Origin: Holotrichia oblita
Taxonomy: Eukaryota; Arthropoda; Insecta; Coleoptera; Scarabaeidae
Direction: 5' to 3'
Length of the DNA: 64,000 nt
Assembly: GCA_023690525.1 (NCBI GenBank)
Contig: CM043015.1
Span: forward strand, 132,481,968 to 132,545,967
Shown here: piece by piece, positions 38,001 to 41,250 of the stretch
Layout: the number at the start of each line of letters is the position of its first letter
Position numbering within the stretch: position 1 is the first letter of the stretch
Made by a program: the position numbers and the translations under genes
The notes under the pieces: generated by a model
Seen by the model: only the letters and a program-made list of their open reading frames with translations
Told to the model about the DNA's origin: nothing
Databases searched by the model: none

Positions 38001-38867
38001 ACATCCTGTATACTTGAAGAAAAAAAAAAGTAAATAAGTTAGTTTCGCTGAAGATTTTACATAGTACGTTACAAAATGGCCATCCAACTGTATGTTCAAC
38101 TTTGTTAGCTCATTAATTTACGCATTATATTAAGAATGATTTCACGCATAGAATATCTGCCAATTGCTACATTCAACTTAAAATATACCTTGCAAAAATA
38201 ATTGTTGATCTTTGGCAACATGATAATTTTTAATGAGCATGTCTATCATATTAATATTTTTTCCTTTCACAGTCAACTCTAAAGAACCGCACAAAACCTT
38301 ATGAAGTACACTATGTACATGAAATGTAAGATAATCTGCAGCGTGGATAACTTCTCTAGCAACTTTAATAGTTCCTTCATCAAAATTTATTTGCTTTTCA
38401 TATATGCATTTATTTAATTCTATATCTAACACCTGAAATTAAAACAAAATAGTCAACATTATTTTACCTTAATACAGTACATAATCCTAACATACACTTT
38501 TTATCGGAACAATATTATATAAGCATGCTGGCAATGCAAAAGCAGATTGTGCTAGCGCTGGTTGTGAGGCAAGATCTTTAGGTAGATCAAATACTGTTTG
38601 TGTTGATAATATTTTTCCATAGTCTAATAACCAGCATTCATACTTATTAGTTTCTTTGTCAAAATTTTTCACTAAAGCACGTTTATATAGAAGATTATCA
38701 ATAACTATGGCAAGACCATGTATTATATGAGCTTTCTTCAATAAATGCTTTTCTTTCTGTAAAAACGTTTCCAATTTTGCTCTGTGCCTTATATCACGCT
38801 TAAAAACAATCCAAAATATGTGAGGATTCACATAAGTAGTAATTTCTATTGCATTTTGTTCATCCAT
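861..38867 (-). CDS. TDRD12: TDRD12/Yb-like Tudor-domain RNA helicase, 12 exons, 3' end outside window
   Basis: The exon chain in transcription order is 38867-38496, 38432-38189, 31436-31315, 28715-27971, 18948-18498, 15879-15489, 15440-15062, 14983-14792, 7910-7756, 2256-2131, 2072-1541, 1341-861. All joins are GT-AG and all phases match, giving 1396 codons plus 2 nt without a stop. Visible domains are a Tudor core (LLDYG, residues 80-84), Q-motif-like Gln (about 680), Walker A GAPQSGKS (697-704), EDAD in the DEAD position (811-814), motif III-like STQ (850-852), motif V-like VLICTDV (966-972), a CCCH finger (1077-1095), and a second Tudor followed by the start of another. This order is that of TDRD12 and fly Yb/SoYb proteins, which act in piRNA biogenesis in germline cytoplasmic granules. 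The function is inferred from the family. Exon 12 ends at a GTAAGT donor in mid-codon, so the C-terminus lies left of base 1. The ATG at 38867 begins directly with the Tudor domain, as in relatives. Confidence 0.88.
1541..2072 (-). CDS. TDRD12: TDRD12 exon 11: CCCH zinc finger and Tudor domain
   Basis: This is a 532-nt exon from AATTTTAG to GTAAGT, entering in phase 0 and leaving in phase 1. A charged helix (NIERKEEQEKIEKG) leads into a C-x8-C-x4-C-x3-H finger at residues 1077, 1086, 1091 and 1095. Further on, YHRCKVLKIL and ILIKLIDAGKEKRV have the pattern of a Tudor barrel. The TDRD12 family carries a CCCH finger just before its second Tudor domain, so order and content agree. Confidence 0.86.
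2131..2256 (-). CDS. TDRD12: TDRD12 exon 10: end of helicase domain
   Basis: This is a 126-nt exon (42 codons) from GTTTCAG to GTAGGT, phase 0 at both ends. It encodes CKIHIYVSEDCSKQYPRL and then RFLTDMGVTLPP. A segment of this form (hydrophobic strand, conserved Phe/Tyr-Pro, arginine helix, PP) ends the helicase region of TDRD12 proteins. A 58-nt intron follows. Confidence 0.83.
4936..5180 (+). pseudogene. possible transposase N-terminal HTH relic
   Basis: The plus strand encodes FGDRYPNVCQIILKISI, similar in pattern to the HTH (DUF4817-like) head of arthropod Tc/mariner-type transposases (FPxRxxPxxxxFxxI). A similar motif occurs in the palindrome at 36300. The frame stays open for 71 codons and then stops. 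There is no clear link to the element starting 350 nt later. Identification rests on a short motif only. Confidence 0.25.
6085..6330 (-). pseudogene. transposase C-terminal fragment, copy 1
   Basis: The minus strand reads PRTPNLTRLDFYLCGRIK, then NISKAEIEIVV and NVCIENYG. This matches the Tc3/mariner-type ending WPPRSPDLTPLDFFLWG...CIE.NG. The third catalytic acidic residue of such enzymes lies near PDL; here it is PNL, so the Asp is lost. The upstream catalytic part is absent. It is one of two tandem copies. Confidence 0.55.
6620..6862 (-). pseudogene. transposase C-terminal fragment, copy 2
   Basis: The minus strand shows PPRSLNLTYYYLWRRMK, FATRPIARNL and RLNVCIERDGRQF, parallel to copy 1 but with internal deletions and frame breaks. 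Spacing between the copies is about 510 bp. The Asp expected before Leu (PDL) is Asn in both copies, so it was probably lost before duplication. Confidence 0.5.
7756..7910 (-). CDS. TDRD12: TDRD12 exon 9: helicase motif V region
   Basis: This is a 155-nt exon between TATTTTCAG and GTAAAT. G from exon 8 plus TT gives Val, so VLICTDV reads in frame, followed by LSITQAEILIHYSLP. This is the motif V region; in TDRD12 proteins the same segment ends in an IHYSLP-type sequence. The usual motif VI HRxGRxGR is replaced by HWTLFSRRFKCL, so the arginine finger is lost. It leaves in phase 0. Confidence 0.86.
8569..9069. repeat. 30-bp direct repeat pair 470 bp apart
   Basis: CAATATTATATTAAATAAAA followed by AAGCGATCGT occurs at 8569-8598 and, with one extra A, at 9040-9069. 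The second copy directly abuts the 5' end of the LINE coding sequence. It could be a duplication made during insertion of the intervening 440 bp or the tail of an earlier element. The cause is unknown. Confidence 0.6.
9069..11535 (+). mobile_element. 5'-truncated A-rich LINE (CR1/Jockey group)
   Basis: The element starts inside the endonuclease (NLSDHNAV near 9135), continues through a reverse transcriptase, and ends with a typical LINE C-terminal segment (IDIYNKIPKNIKQLPYHIF, stop near 11292), a 3' UTR and an A-rich end near 11535. The coding strand is extremely A-rich and T-poor. An in-frame TAG at 9718-9720 and frameshifts near 10590 and 11130 show it is dead. It sits antisense in TDRD12 intron 8. 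The clade assignment is by pattern only. Confidence 0.75.
9280..11295 (+). pseudogene. LINE reverse transcriptase, broken
   Basis: In order: a basic linker (9280-9717), then after the TAG, NKAPGFDKITINIIK (RT domain 0/1), ENYRPISLLSTISKILEK, IDMRKAFDTISKDKL (domain A, catalytic Asp), GLPQGGNLPPILYTLYVNDL (domain B), and AYADDTCILY (YADD box, near 10495). After a frameshift, TINETKTGYMLYD and YLGLHLHN continue the thumb. All catalytic residues are visible; the breaks are one nonsense codon and at least two frameshifts. Confidence 0.8.
11954..11975. repeat. (AAT)n microsatellite, tail of minus-strand LINE
   Basis: Seven AAT units on the plus strand read as (ATT)n at the 3' end of the minus-strand LINE. 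Short triplet tails are usual for some I/R1/Jockey-group LINEs. The same triplet tail ends the SINE at 32046. Confidence 0.7.
12224..13256 (-). pseudogene. LINE reverse transcriptase C-terminal half, broken
   Basis: The frame starting near 13256 reads AGVPQGSILGPLLFTIYTSC (RT domain B), then YMFTDDTQIYHSF (YADD-box variant FTDD), SLGLYIDSQLHFKTHVSK and the thumb. A frameshift near 12640 moves the C-terminal IQNSCLRFVFGL segment into another frame, ending near 12224. The N-terminal RT (fingers and domain A) is missing, apparently deleted between about 13257 and 13335. It is of I/Jockey-group type. Confidence 0.72.
13333..14061 (-). pseudogene. LINE endonuclease C-terminal half
   Basis: The minus strand gives FFCVGDFNIDLLQCDSRN (GDFN motif of apurinic-type LINE endonucleases), THTLVDFI-type residues, and NLADHDLIHFSI (the xDH motif). 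A linker rich in Tyr, Cys and Lys follows (YAPWLSDNTCY). The N-terminal endonuclease is missing at 14061 and the RT start is missing at 13333, so this copy has lost both. Confidence 0.7.
14792..14983 (-). CDS. TDRD12: TDRD12 exon 8: start of helicase RecA-2
   Basis: This is a 192-nt exon between ATTTCAG and GTAAGT, phase 1 on both sides. TVIVCNDDSDVTYISNLL followed by IEGASVTYVT has the beta-alpha-beta pattern of motif IV and the following strand of the second RecA-like domain. The next coding exon is 6.9 kb away, across two LINE regions. Confidence 0.84.
15062..15440 (-). CDS. TDRD12: TDRD12 exon 7: helicase motifs Ib, II and III
   Basis: This is a 379-nt exon from TTTTTAG to GTAAGT, entering in phase 0 and leaving in phase 1. 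DILVTTPRVL matches the TPxR motif Ib. VMEDADKLL occupies the DEAD-box position but reads EDAD. VITLSTQW occupies motif III (SAT in canonical helicases). The changes match the degenerate helicase core known in the TDRD12/Yb family, so ATPase activity cannot be assumed. Confidence 0.87.
15489..15879 (-). CDS. TDRD12: TDRD12 exon 6: helicase RecA-1, Q motif and Walker A
   Basis: This is a 391-nt exon between TTTTTTAG and GTAAGA, leaving in phase 0. It encodes the start of the first RecA domain: YTIQSYAWPAI resembles the DEAD-box Q motif, and GAPQSGKSLCYLPAI is motif I with the P-loop Lys and Ser kept. IAVVLCESLPKAEEI follows, in the position of motif Ia. A 48-nt intron separates it from exon 7. 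Confidence 0.87.
16183..17749 (+). mobile_element. Tc1-like transposon, 1.57 kb with TIRs and TA duplication
   Basis: The ends are CAGTGGTGGCCAGATAATTA on the left and, reverse-complemented, CACTGGTGGCCATATAATTA on the right, each flanked by TA (16181-16182 and 17750-17751). The interior encodes a decayed Tc1-type transposase on the plus strand. Size, TIRs, TA target site and enzyme all agree with the Tc1/mariner superfamily. It lies antisense inside TDRD12 intron 5. Confidence 0.88.
16770..17345 (+). pseudogene. Tc1-type transposase, frameshifted
   Basis: Pieces in order: LFGRVAGKKSLVNKYNRKAR (linker), VYILWSDETKINRL (first catalytic Asp), LKHGGGSI, then a TGA where family members have Trp (VWGC), HGVGPIPGILDQNKY, KFQHDNNPNHTARTIKNWL (second catalytic Asp) and NPIENLWNDVK (third, Glu). 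The DDE residues are visible but the frame changes several times and the HTH head is badly worn. It is not functional. Confidence 0.82.
18498..18948 (-). CDS. TDRD12: TDRD12 exon 5: Ser-rich linker and Cys cluster before helicase
   Basis: This is a 451-nt exon from acceptor TTAATAG (after a long T-run) to donor GTAAAA. It enters in phase 1 and leaves in phase 2; the AG remainder plus T of exon 6 gives Ser. The first half is Ser/Glu/Asp-rich. The middle has KFGCQCENCLKW with a later Cys, a possible small metal site. The end (DIAPCLLVH plus S of the next exon) leads into the helicase domain. It sits between 9.0 kb and 2.6 kb introns. Confidence 0.83.
19465..20764. mobile_element. TA-flanked inverted-repeat element with GC-rich core
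   Basis: The left end is CAGGATGTTACGAAATGTAG and the right end, reverse-complemented, CAGGGTGTTACGAAAAAGTA. They align for about 65 bp (sharing GGCCAATCCGTTA and TCATATATTT) and TA lies outside both ends. No transposase is visible. The interior includes a GC-rich block (about 20250-20400) unlike the AT-rich surroundings. It is probably a non-autonomous mariner-type element. Confidence 0.7.
22454..23653. mobile_element. nested TA-flanked, pogo-like MITE with TTCACATAA repeats
   Basis: The left end is CAGTAGACTCGCGATTATGT and the right end, reverse-complemented, CAGTACGACACAGTCGCGAT, with CGCGATTAT shared. TA lies outside both ends. CAGT ends with a CGC-ATTATG core resemble pogo/Tigger-type termini. 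Several TTCACATAA(T/C) copies lie near the right end (about 23522-23605) and one as its complement near the left, possible transposase-binding repeats. Confidence 0.55.
22610..22688. repeat. 79-bp imperfect hairpin
   Basis: CACAAGTTTCATAAGACACG and ATTTTTGCGCA on the left pair with TGCGCAAAAAT and GGCTTATGAAACGTGT on the right, around a short loop. No protein is encoded. It could form a stem in RNA or be a small foldback relic. Confidence 0.6.
25589..26280. repeat. weak inverted repeat region with TACAGGATGT-type motif
   Basis: ATACTTGCTAG and GATGCACCGTAG near 25669-25707 reappear as the complement near 26239-26275 (CTACGGTGCATC, CTAGCAAGTAT). TATACAGGATGT at 25588 and CACCCTGTATA at 26218 flank most of it, with CAGGRTG ends like the palindromes elsewhere, but no long TIR connects them. 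Probably a decayed element. Confidence 0.35.
26363..26894. mobile_element. 532-bp TA-flanked palindrome containing a second TA-flanked palindrome
   Basis: The outer ends are CAGGGTCGCTGATATGTATG and its complement, flanked by TA. Inside, 26458-26777 is a second near-complete palindrome with ends CAGGGTCGGTGGTAGAGTCG and its own TA flanks. The two arms meet around 26625. The left outer arm is about 30 bp shorter than the right, a deletion. This is a nested foldback pair of mariner-type MITEs. Confidence 0.75.
27971..28715 (-). CDS. TDRD12: TDRD12 exon 4: large disordered linker with two KGRG motifs
   Basis: This is a 745-nt exon (acceptor TTTTAG, donor GTACAG) entered in phase 0 and left in phase 1. 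It encodes about 248 residues rich in Ser, Asn, Lys, Asp and Glu, without folded-domain signatures. Near its end are two similar motifs, FVKGRGKS and IIKGRGTS, each after a hydrophobic and Lys-containing lead (DFKT, EIKR). The final residues are an acidic Asp-Asp-Ser cluster. Family members have a low-complexity linker between the first Tudor and the helicase, which fits this position. Confidence 0.82.
29473..29775. repeat. hairpin plus diverged tandem duplication
   Basis: TAATAAAGTGCTTTTTCTGC (29473) is complementary to GCAGAAAAAGCACTTTATTA (about 29560). The right arm belongs to a unit beginning GAATAACTT, with TCGTATCTCCT, that is repeated about 133 bp downstream with changes (TCGTATCTCCTACAAAACAGG). 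No coding capacity was seen. Confidence 0.5.
30164..30190. repeat. (TA)n microsatellite
   Basis: A run of about 13 TA units, preceded by AATTATATAATT-like sequence. It lies in TDRD12 intron 3. Confidence 0.9.
30487..30746 (+). mobile_element. tRNA-derived SINE
   Basis: The head has an A-box-like TGGCCGCAGTGGTTAGGCGG (from 30493) and a B-box-like GAGTCAAATCC (30529-30539), correctly ordered and spaced for a pol III promoter. A non-tRNA body follows, then an A-rich tail (A-run, C, A-run) at about 30726-30745. Its orientation is opposite to TDRD12 transcription. The tail type and body differ from the SINE at 32046. Confidence 0.75.
31315..31436 (-). CDS. TDRD12: TDRD12 exon 3: short linker exon
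   Basis: This is a 122-nt exon between TTTTTAG and GTAAGA. It starts in phase 1 (G from exon 2 plus CG gives Ala) and ends in phase 0. It reads MKLNFNIISQ, then SHSISEGVGRSC and LRTIK, with no recognised motif. It is isolated between 2.6 kb and 6.75 kb introns, and the support is the perfect phase fit plus both splice sites. Confidence 0.75.
32046..32315 (-). mobile_element. tRNA-derived SINE with (ATT)n tail
   Basis: On the minus strand the head reads TGGCCTAGTGG (A box, 32291-32301), then GGGTTCGAACCCC (B box, 32246-32258), an unrelated body, and a tail of (ATT)n at 32046-32080. The B box is nearly perfect and pairs with itself like a tRNA T-arm. Its tail matches the triplet tail of the LINE ending at 11954, suggesting a shared mobilising machinery. 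It is in the same orientation as TDRD12. Confidence 0.8.
32700..33861 (+). pseudogene. LINE reverse transcriptase, broken
   Basis: The segments seen are KKSAGTDGIPPYIFKACSDF, QWKMAKITPIQKSGG, NYCPVSILTAVAKIFEHTY (a variant of YRPISxL), DVVYTDFQKAFDKIDHNLL (domain A), SGIPQGSNLGPLLFLLFIND (domain B), SHIYADDFKLYREI (YADD box, near 33383) and LGITFSNTLNFSAHI. Breaks occur between domains at about 33018, 33060 and 33200. From 33219 the frame is intact for 222 codons, running into the inserted element. Confidence 0.78.
33862..34805. mobile_element. PIF-Harbinger-type element, 944 bp, TAA target duplication, inside LINE
   Basis: The ends are GGCCCGATTGTACATTGCGA and the complementary GTACAATCGGGCC, flanked by TAA at 33859-33861 and 34806-34808. 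A 3-bp TWA duplication is the PIF/Harbinger hallmark. The plus strand has RRRKVFRPRE (about 34197-34226), typical of the start of Harbinger transposases. The minus strand around 34259-34340 has a Glu/Lys-rich coiled-coil like the tail of the partner Myb-like protein. It is therefore an internally deleted derivative of a two-gene element. Confidence 0.75.
34809..35142 (+). pseudogene. LINE C-terminal fragment after the insertion
   Basis: ENPPFCSYEHIRREFSLKSL continues the LINE protein broken at 33861. After removing the 944-bp insertion and one TAA copy, the frame joins FLKYLYLR to the next Lys-rich residues. The end (LFGLSLSSFKILLKSL, stop) is a usual hydrophobic LINE C-terminus. Confidence 0.65.
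35740..37927. mobile_element. 2.2-kb TA-flanked palindromic element
   Basis: The left arm from 35740 (CAGGCTGTTACAAATTCGAG) is matched in reverse complement by the right arm ending at 37927 (CTCGAATTTGTAACAACCTG). The arms stay alignable for over 500 bp each and, less well, through a worn HTH-type transposase head (36311-36560, with a mirror copy at about 36710-36880). The right arm carries the Harbinger MITE 36965-37400. TA lies outside both ends, fitting a mariner-type foldback. Confidence 0.75.
36965..37400. mobile_element. Harbinger-type MITE, 436 bp, TAA target duplication
   Basis: The ends are AGGAGCTCGCACACTAAGGG and the complementary GAGGCGCGGCG-type end (CCTCAGTGTGCGAGCTCCT). TAA is present at 36962-36964 and 37401-37403. 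The interior is rich in repeated GCGAAGCGAAG and its complement. No protein is encoded. It is inserted in the right arm of the larger palindrome, so it is younger than that element. Confidence 0.75.
38189..38432 (-). CDS. TDRD12: TDRD12 exon 2: rest of N-terminal Tudor region
   Basis: The acceptor TTTCAG precedes GTG TTA GAT, continuing exon 1 in phase 0. The exon is 244 nt, ends with a single G before GTATAT, and so passes phase 1 to exon 3. It encodes an acidic and hydrophobic stretch (VLDIELNKC, then HVHSVLHKVLCG), consistent with the staphylococcal-nuclease-like half of an extended Tudor domain. The intron after it is 6.75 kb and full of transposons. Confidence 0.82.
38496..38867 (-). CDS. 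TDRD12: TDRD12 exon 1: start codon and N-terminal Tudor core
   Basis: This exon is 124 codons from ATG at 38867 to a GTATGT donor, ending in phase 0. The protein starts MDEQNAIEI and has NPHIFWIVFKRD at residues 14-25, LLYKRALV at 59-66 and the Tudor signature LLDYG at 80-84. An alternative ATG 5 nt upstream is in another frame and does not read into the domain. The following intron is only 63 nt. Confidence 0.85.
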
Positions 38868-39325
38868 TGCATTAAATAAATATAAAAACTTGTTTTAGTA
38901 AACACTACAAAACGATATTTAAGCGCCATAACGTATCATAACCTCGATAACCTCTACAGTGCTCTACAGCAAAAAGGCGCAATTGGACCCAATAAAAACA
39001 GAATTATCAACAGAGACAACAGGTGTCTCTGTTTTCAAGCTTTTCAAGCTACATCCCCATGTGTCCGTATAAGTTTCCGTATTACATGAGGTCATGCAGG
39101 TTTTACGAGTACGTAAAGGCGGCTTTACACCGGAGTTAGTAACATGAGTTATTAACAAAATGTTATTAACTTGACAAAATCGTCCAAAAATTTCTTGTAA
39201 CAAAAGCTAATATCACGAGAGAGAAATAGAAGATCCAGAAAATTTTAAATTTTTTTCATATGTCGTCACAAACATTTACTATGCTGCTAAATTCGATCAA
39301 AAGTAAAATAGAGCAGCAAAACATT

Positions 39326-39928
39326 CCCAGGTAGCACGAAAACGTTTTCAAAAGGTTAAATAAAGATTATATACTTGCAACGTTCAACTTTTATAAACGT
39401 GTTACTCATAAACGTTAATGTAACGTTAAAAAGATACGGTTGTATTTGGTTACTTTGACGGTGAAAATACAACGTGTTAATACATGTTTGATACGCATAA
39501 ACTTTTTAATAGATAATGAATAATGATACGTTTACGTTGTAGAAATTAGAAAATTAACTTATAACTGTTTATTTACCTTCCTATTTTTTTGATGGAGTAC
39601 GAATTTACATCATATTCTTCACTTTACTTTATTCATTTAATTCGGATGTTACATTTTTGCAGTTTCATCGTTATCAGAAACTAAGCTATAGCAATTAAGT
39701 GGCGTCAAAATGTAATGTATTTTATTCCTTTATAAAAATATTTTTGCATTTTCCAACGTTAATAAAATGTTTCTCGTGTAACATTTATAGAACGTTTATG
39801 GAACGTTAAATTATAACGTTTTATTTTTGTGACATAAAGACGTTTCCTAAACGTTATATAAACGTTTTTGCTAAAGTTTACGAAACCCTTTTAAAACCTT
39901 TTTTTATTAACGTTATATGCTACCTGGG
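39326..39928. mobile_element. AACGTT-rich MITE with CCCAGGTAGCA ends
   Basis: The left end is CCCAGGTAGCACGAAAACGT and the right end, reverse-complemented, CCCAGGTAGCATATAACGTT. The subterminal regions contain many AACGTT/ACGTT copies on both sides. The element is 603 bp and non-coding. No convincing target duplication was seen, so the superfamily is open. Confidence 0.6.
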
Positions 39929-40096
39929 TTGTTAAAACTTCAATATCATCCGCAATAAGACTCCAAATAACTCTCCAGTATCTTACATCAGATGACAGTA
40001 TATCTTTGGCATATCTTTTTTGTGTTGGATTAAATACAGTTTCCAAAATCATAGCAGAAACTTGTACATATTGCAATCTGGATTGTTTAATAGTAT

Positions 40097-40165
40097 ATTA
40101 TGACACTAGTGCATAATCAAGCTTTAATTAGCTTTTAAATCTTGATTATGCACTGTGTCATACGA
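40097..40165. repeat. 69-bp hairpin
   Basis: TATGACAC, GTGCATAATCAAG and TTTAA on the left pair with CTTGATTATGCAC and GTGTCATA on the right, around a short AT-rich loop. It is non-coding. Confidence 0.7.
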
Positions 40166-40411
40166 TATTTTTTAGTATAAATGCAACAATAATTTTAATT
40201 AGAAGAAATCAAATCTATAATTCCAATACATATTATCGAGTGACATGTACCTATGTCATTTGACATTTCACTGGACTATTAAACGCTTAGGATTGGCTGT
40301 TACCAAGCAACCTTTATACGCACGCCGTGCGCTTATGGGTGTGTTTTGATTGGTTTATGATGCATGCGTACTAAAAAAGATATTATATTGAAAGTTCCAA
40401 CAGAAAGAAAA

Positions 40412-40500
40412 TGGAATAAAATATGTAAAGACTTTGATGAAAAATTGAATTTTTCTCATTGCATTGGTGCCATGGATGGCAAGCATGTAATTATACAACA
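40412..40500 (+). pseudogene. Harbinger-type transposase fragment
   Basis: The plus strand reads WNKICKDFDEKLNFSHCIGA followed by MDGKHVIIQ. NFPHCIGALDGKH around the first catalytic Asp is a strong signature of PIF/Harbinger (DDE_Tnp_4) transposases, so the assignment is good although only about 30 residues remain. The frame ends within the next 10 codons. Confidence 0.7.
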
Positions 40501-40983
40501 CATATGTTTACAGTTTATCTAAAATTTATGTATTTACATTTGCAGGGGCCTCTTCTATACGTATAAAAAAACTATACAGCATTACATACAGCTGTAACTA
40601 AATAATAATTTAAGTTCAAAACAAATAACATAACCGCAAACATAAGCTGCATGTTAGATCGGTATATCCAGACGGCCGGTTTTACTAGATTACCATGGCT
40701 ACTACCAATATTTTTAATGCGAACGTCCCCATGAGAGGCGCTGCAATGCAATAATGCTGTTCAAATGTTAATTTGTTTAATTTTGATATTGACATTTGTC
40801 AAATTATTGTCAATGTATAATTGCGTTAAGCGTTGTGTTCAATATTATTGATTATTTCGAGTTCTTTTCTTTCTTCAAACACAATATTTAATTACTTTGG
40901 TTTTATTGTTTCATTTTGTATTTAGTTGCATGTTAATTATTTTAGTTTTCTAGCATATTATCATAATTGAATAATTAACTAAT

Positions 40984-41250
40984 ATGGAAGGTCCACACTG
41001 CGTTATAAAAAATGGTTTTGCAGTAAAATATGGTAGCAGACACTATTTCCTAATCCAGCGAAAAATATGGAAATGTTTAAAAAATGGATCAAGTACTGTG
41101 ATGATGAAATTCGTAGTTTGCCACCAGAAAATGTATATCAAAATCGACGAGTTTGCAGAAATCATTTTACTGATGATCAATTTGGATCTAATAATAGATT
41201 GTTGTCTACTGCATATTCAGTTTTAAATATTCCAAGTAAGCTTTCGGCCT
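40984..41250 (+). pseudogene. THAP-type zinc-finger fragment, frameshifted
   Basis: An ATG-started frame gives MEGPHCVIKNGF. After a frame change near 41060, MEMFKKWIKYCDDEIRSLPP and VCRNHFTDDQF follow, ending YSVLNIPSKLS. Trp, then Cys-x2-His-Phe, then a terminal Pro-Ser match the C2CH THAP domain. Such domains occur in P-element and some DDE_Tnp_4-linked proteins, so it probably belongs with the transposase relic 480 bp upstream. Host origin is not excluded. Confidence 0.5.

Larger units (their letters stand above)
31437..38188 (-). other. TDRD12 intron 2 (6.8 kb)
   Basis: The intron contains a minus-strand SINE, a LINE interrupted by a Harbinger-type element, and a large palindrome with a Harbinger MITE. 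The stretch 31437-32045 has no recognised feature. A single TATACAGTGTGTTCC motif at 35634 and CATCCTGTATAC near 38004 may be remains of an older element into which the palindrome inserted. Confidence 0.7.

Noticed and set aside
38964..39203. 79-codon minus-strand frame upstream of the TDRD12 start
   Set aside because: It overlaps the left end of the intergenic element, has no domain, and does not read in frame into the TDRD12 ATG.
39891..40076. Minus-strand frame encoding NPTQKRYAKDILSSDVRYWR
   Set aside because: The wording is protein-like, but no family was recognised and its end is set by the nested MITE. It was left as part of the decayed element.
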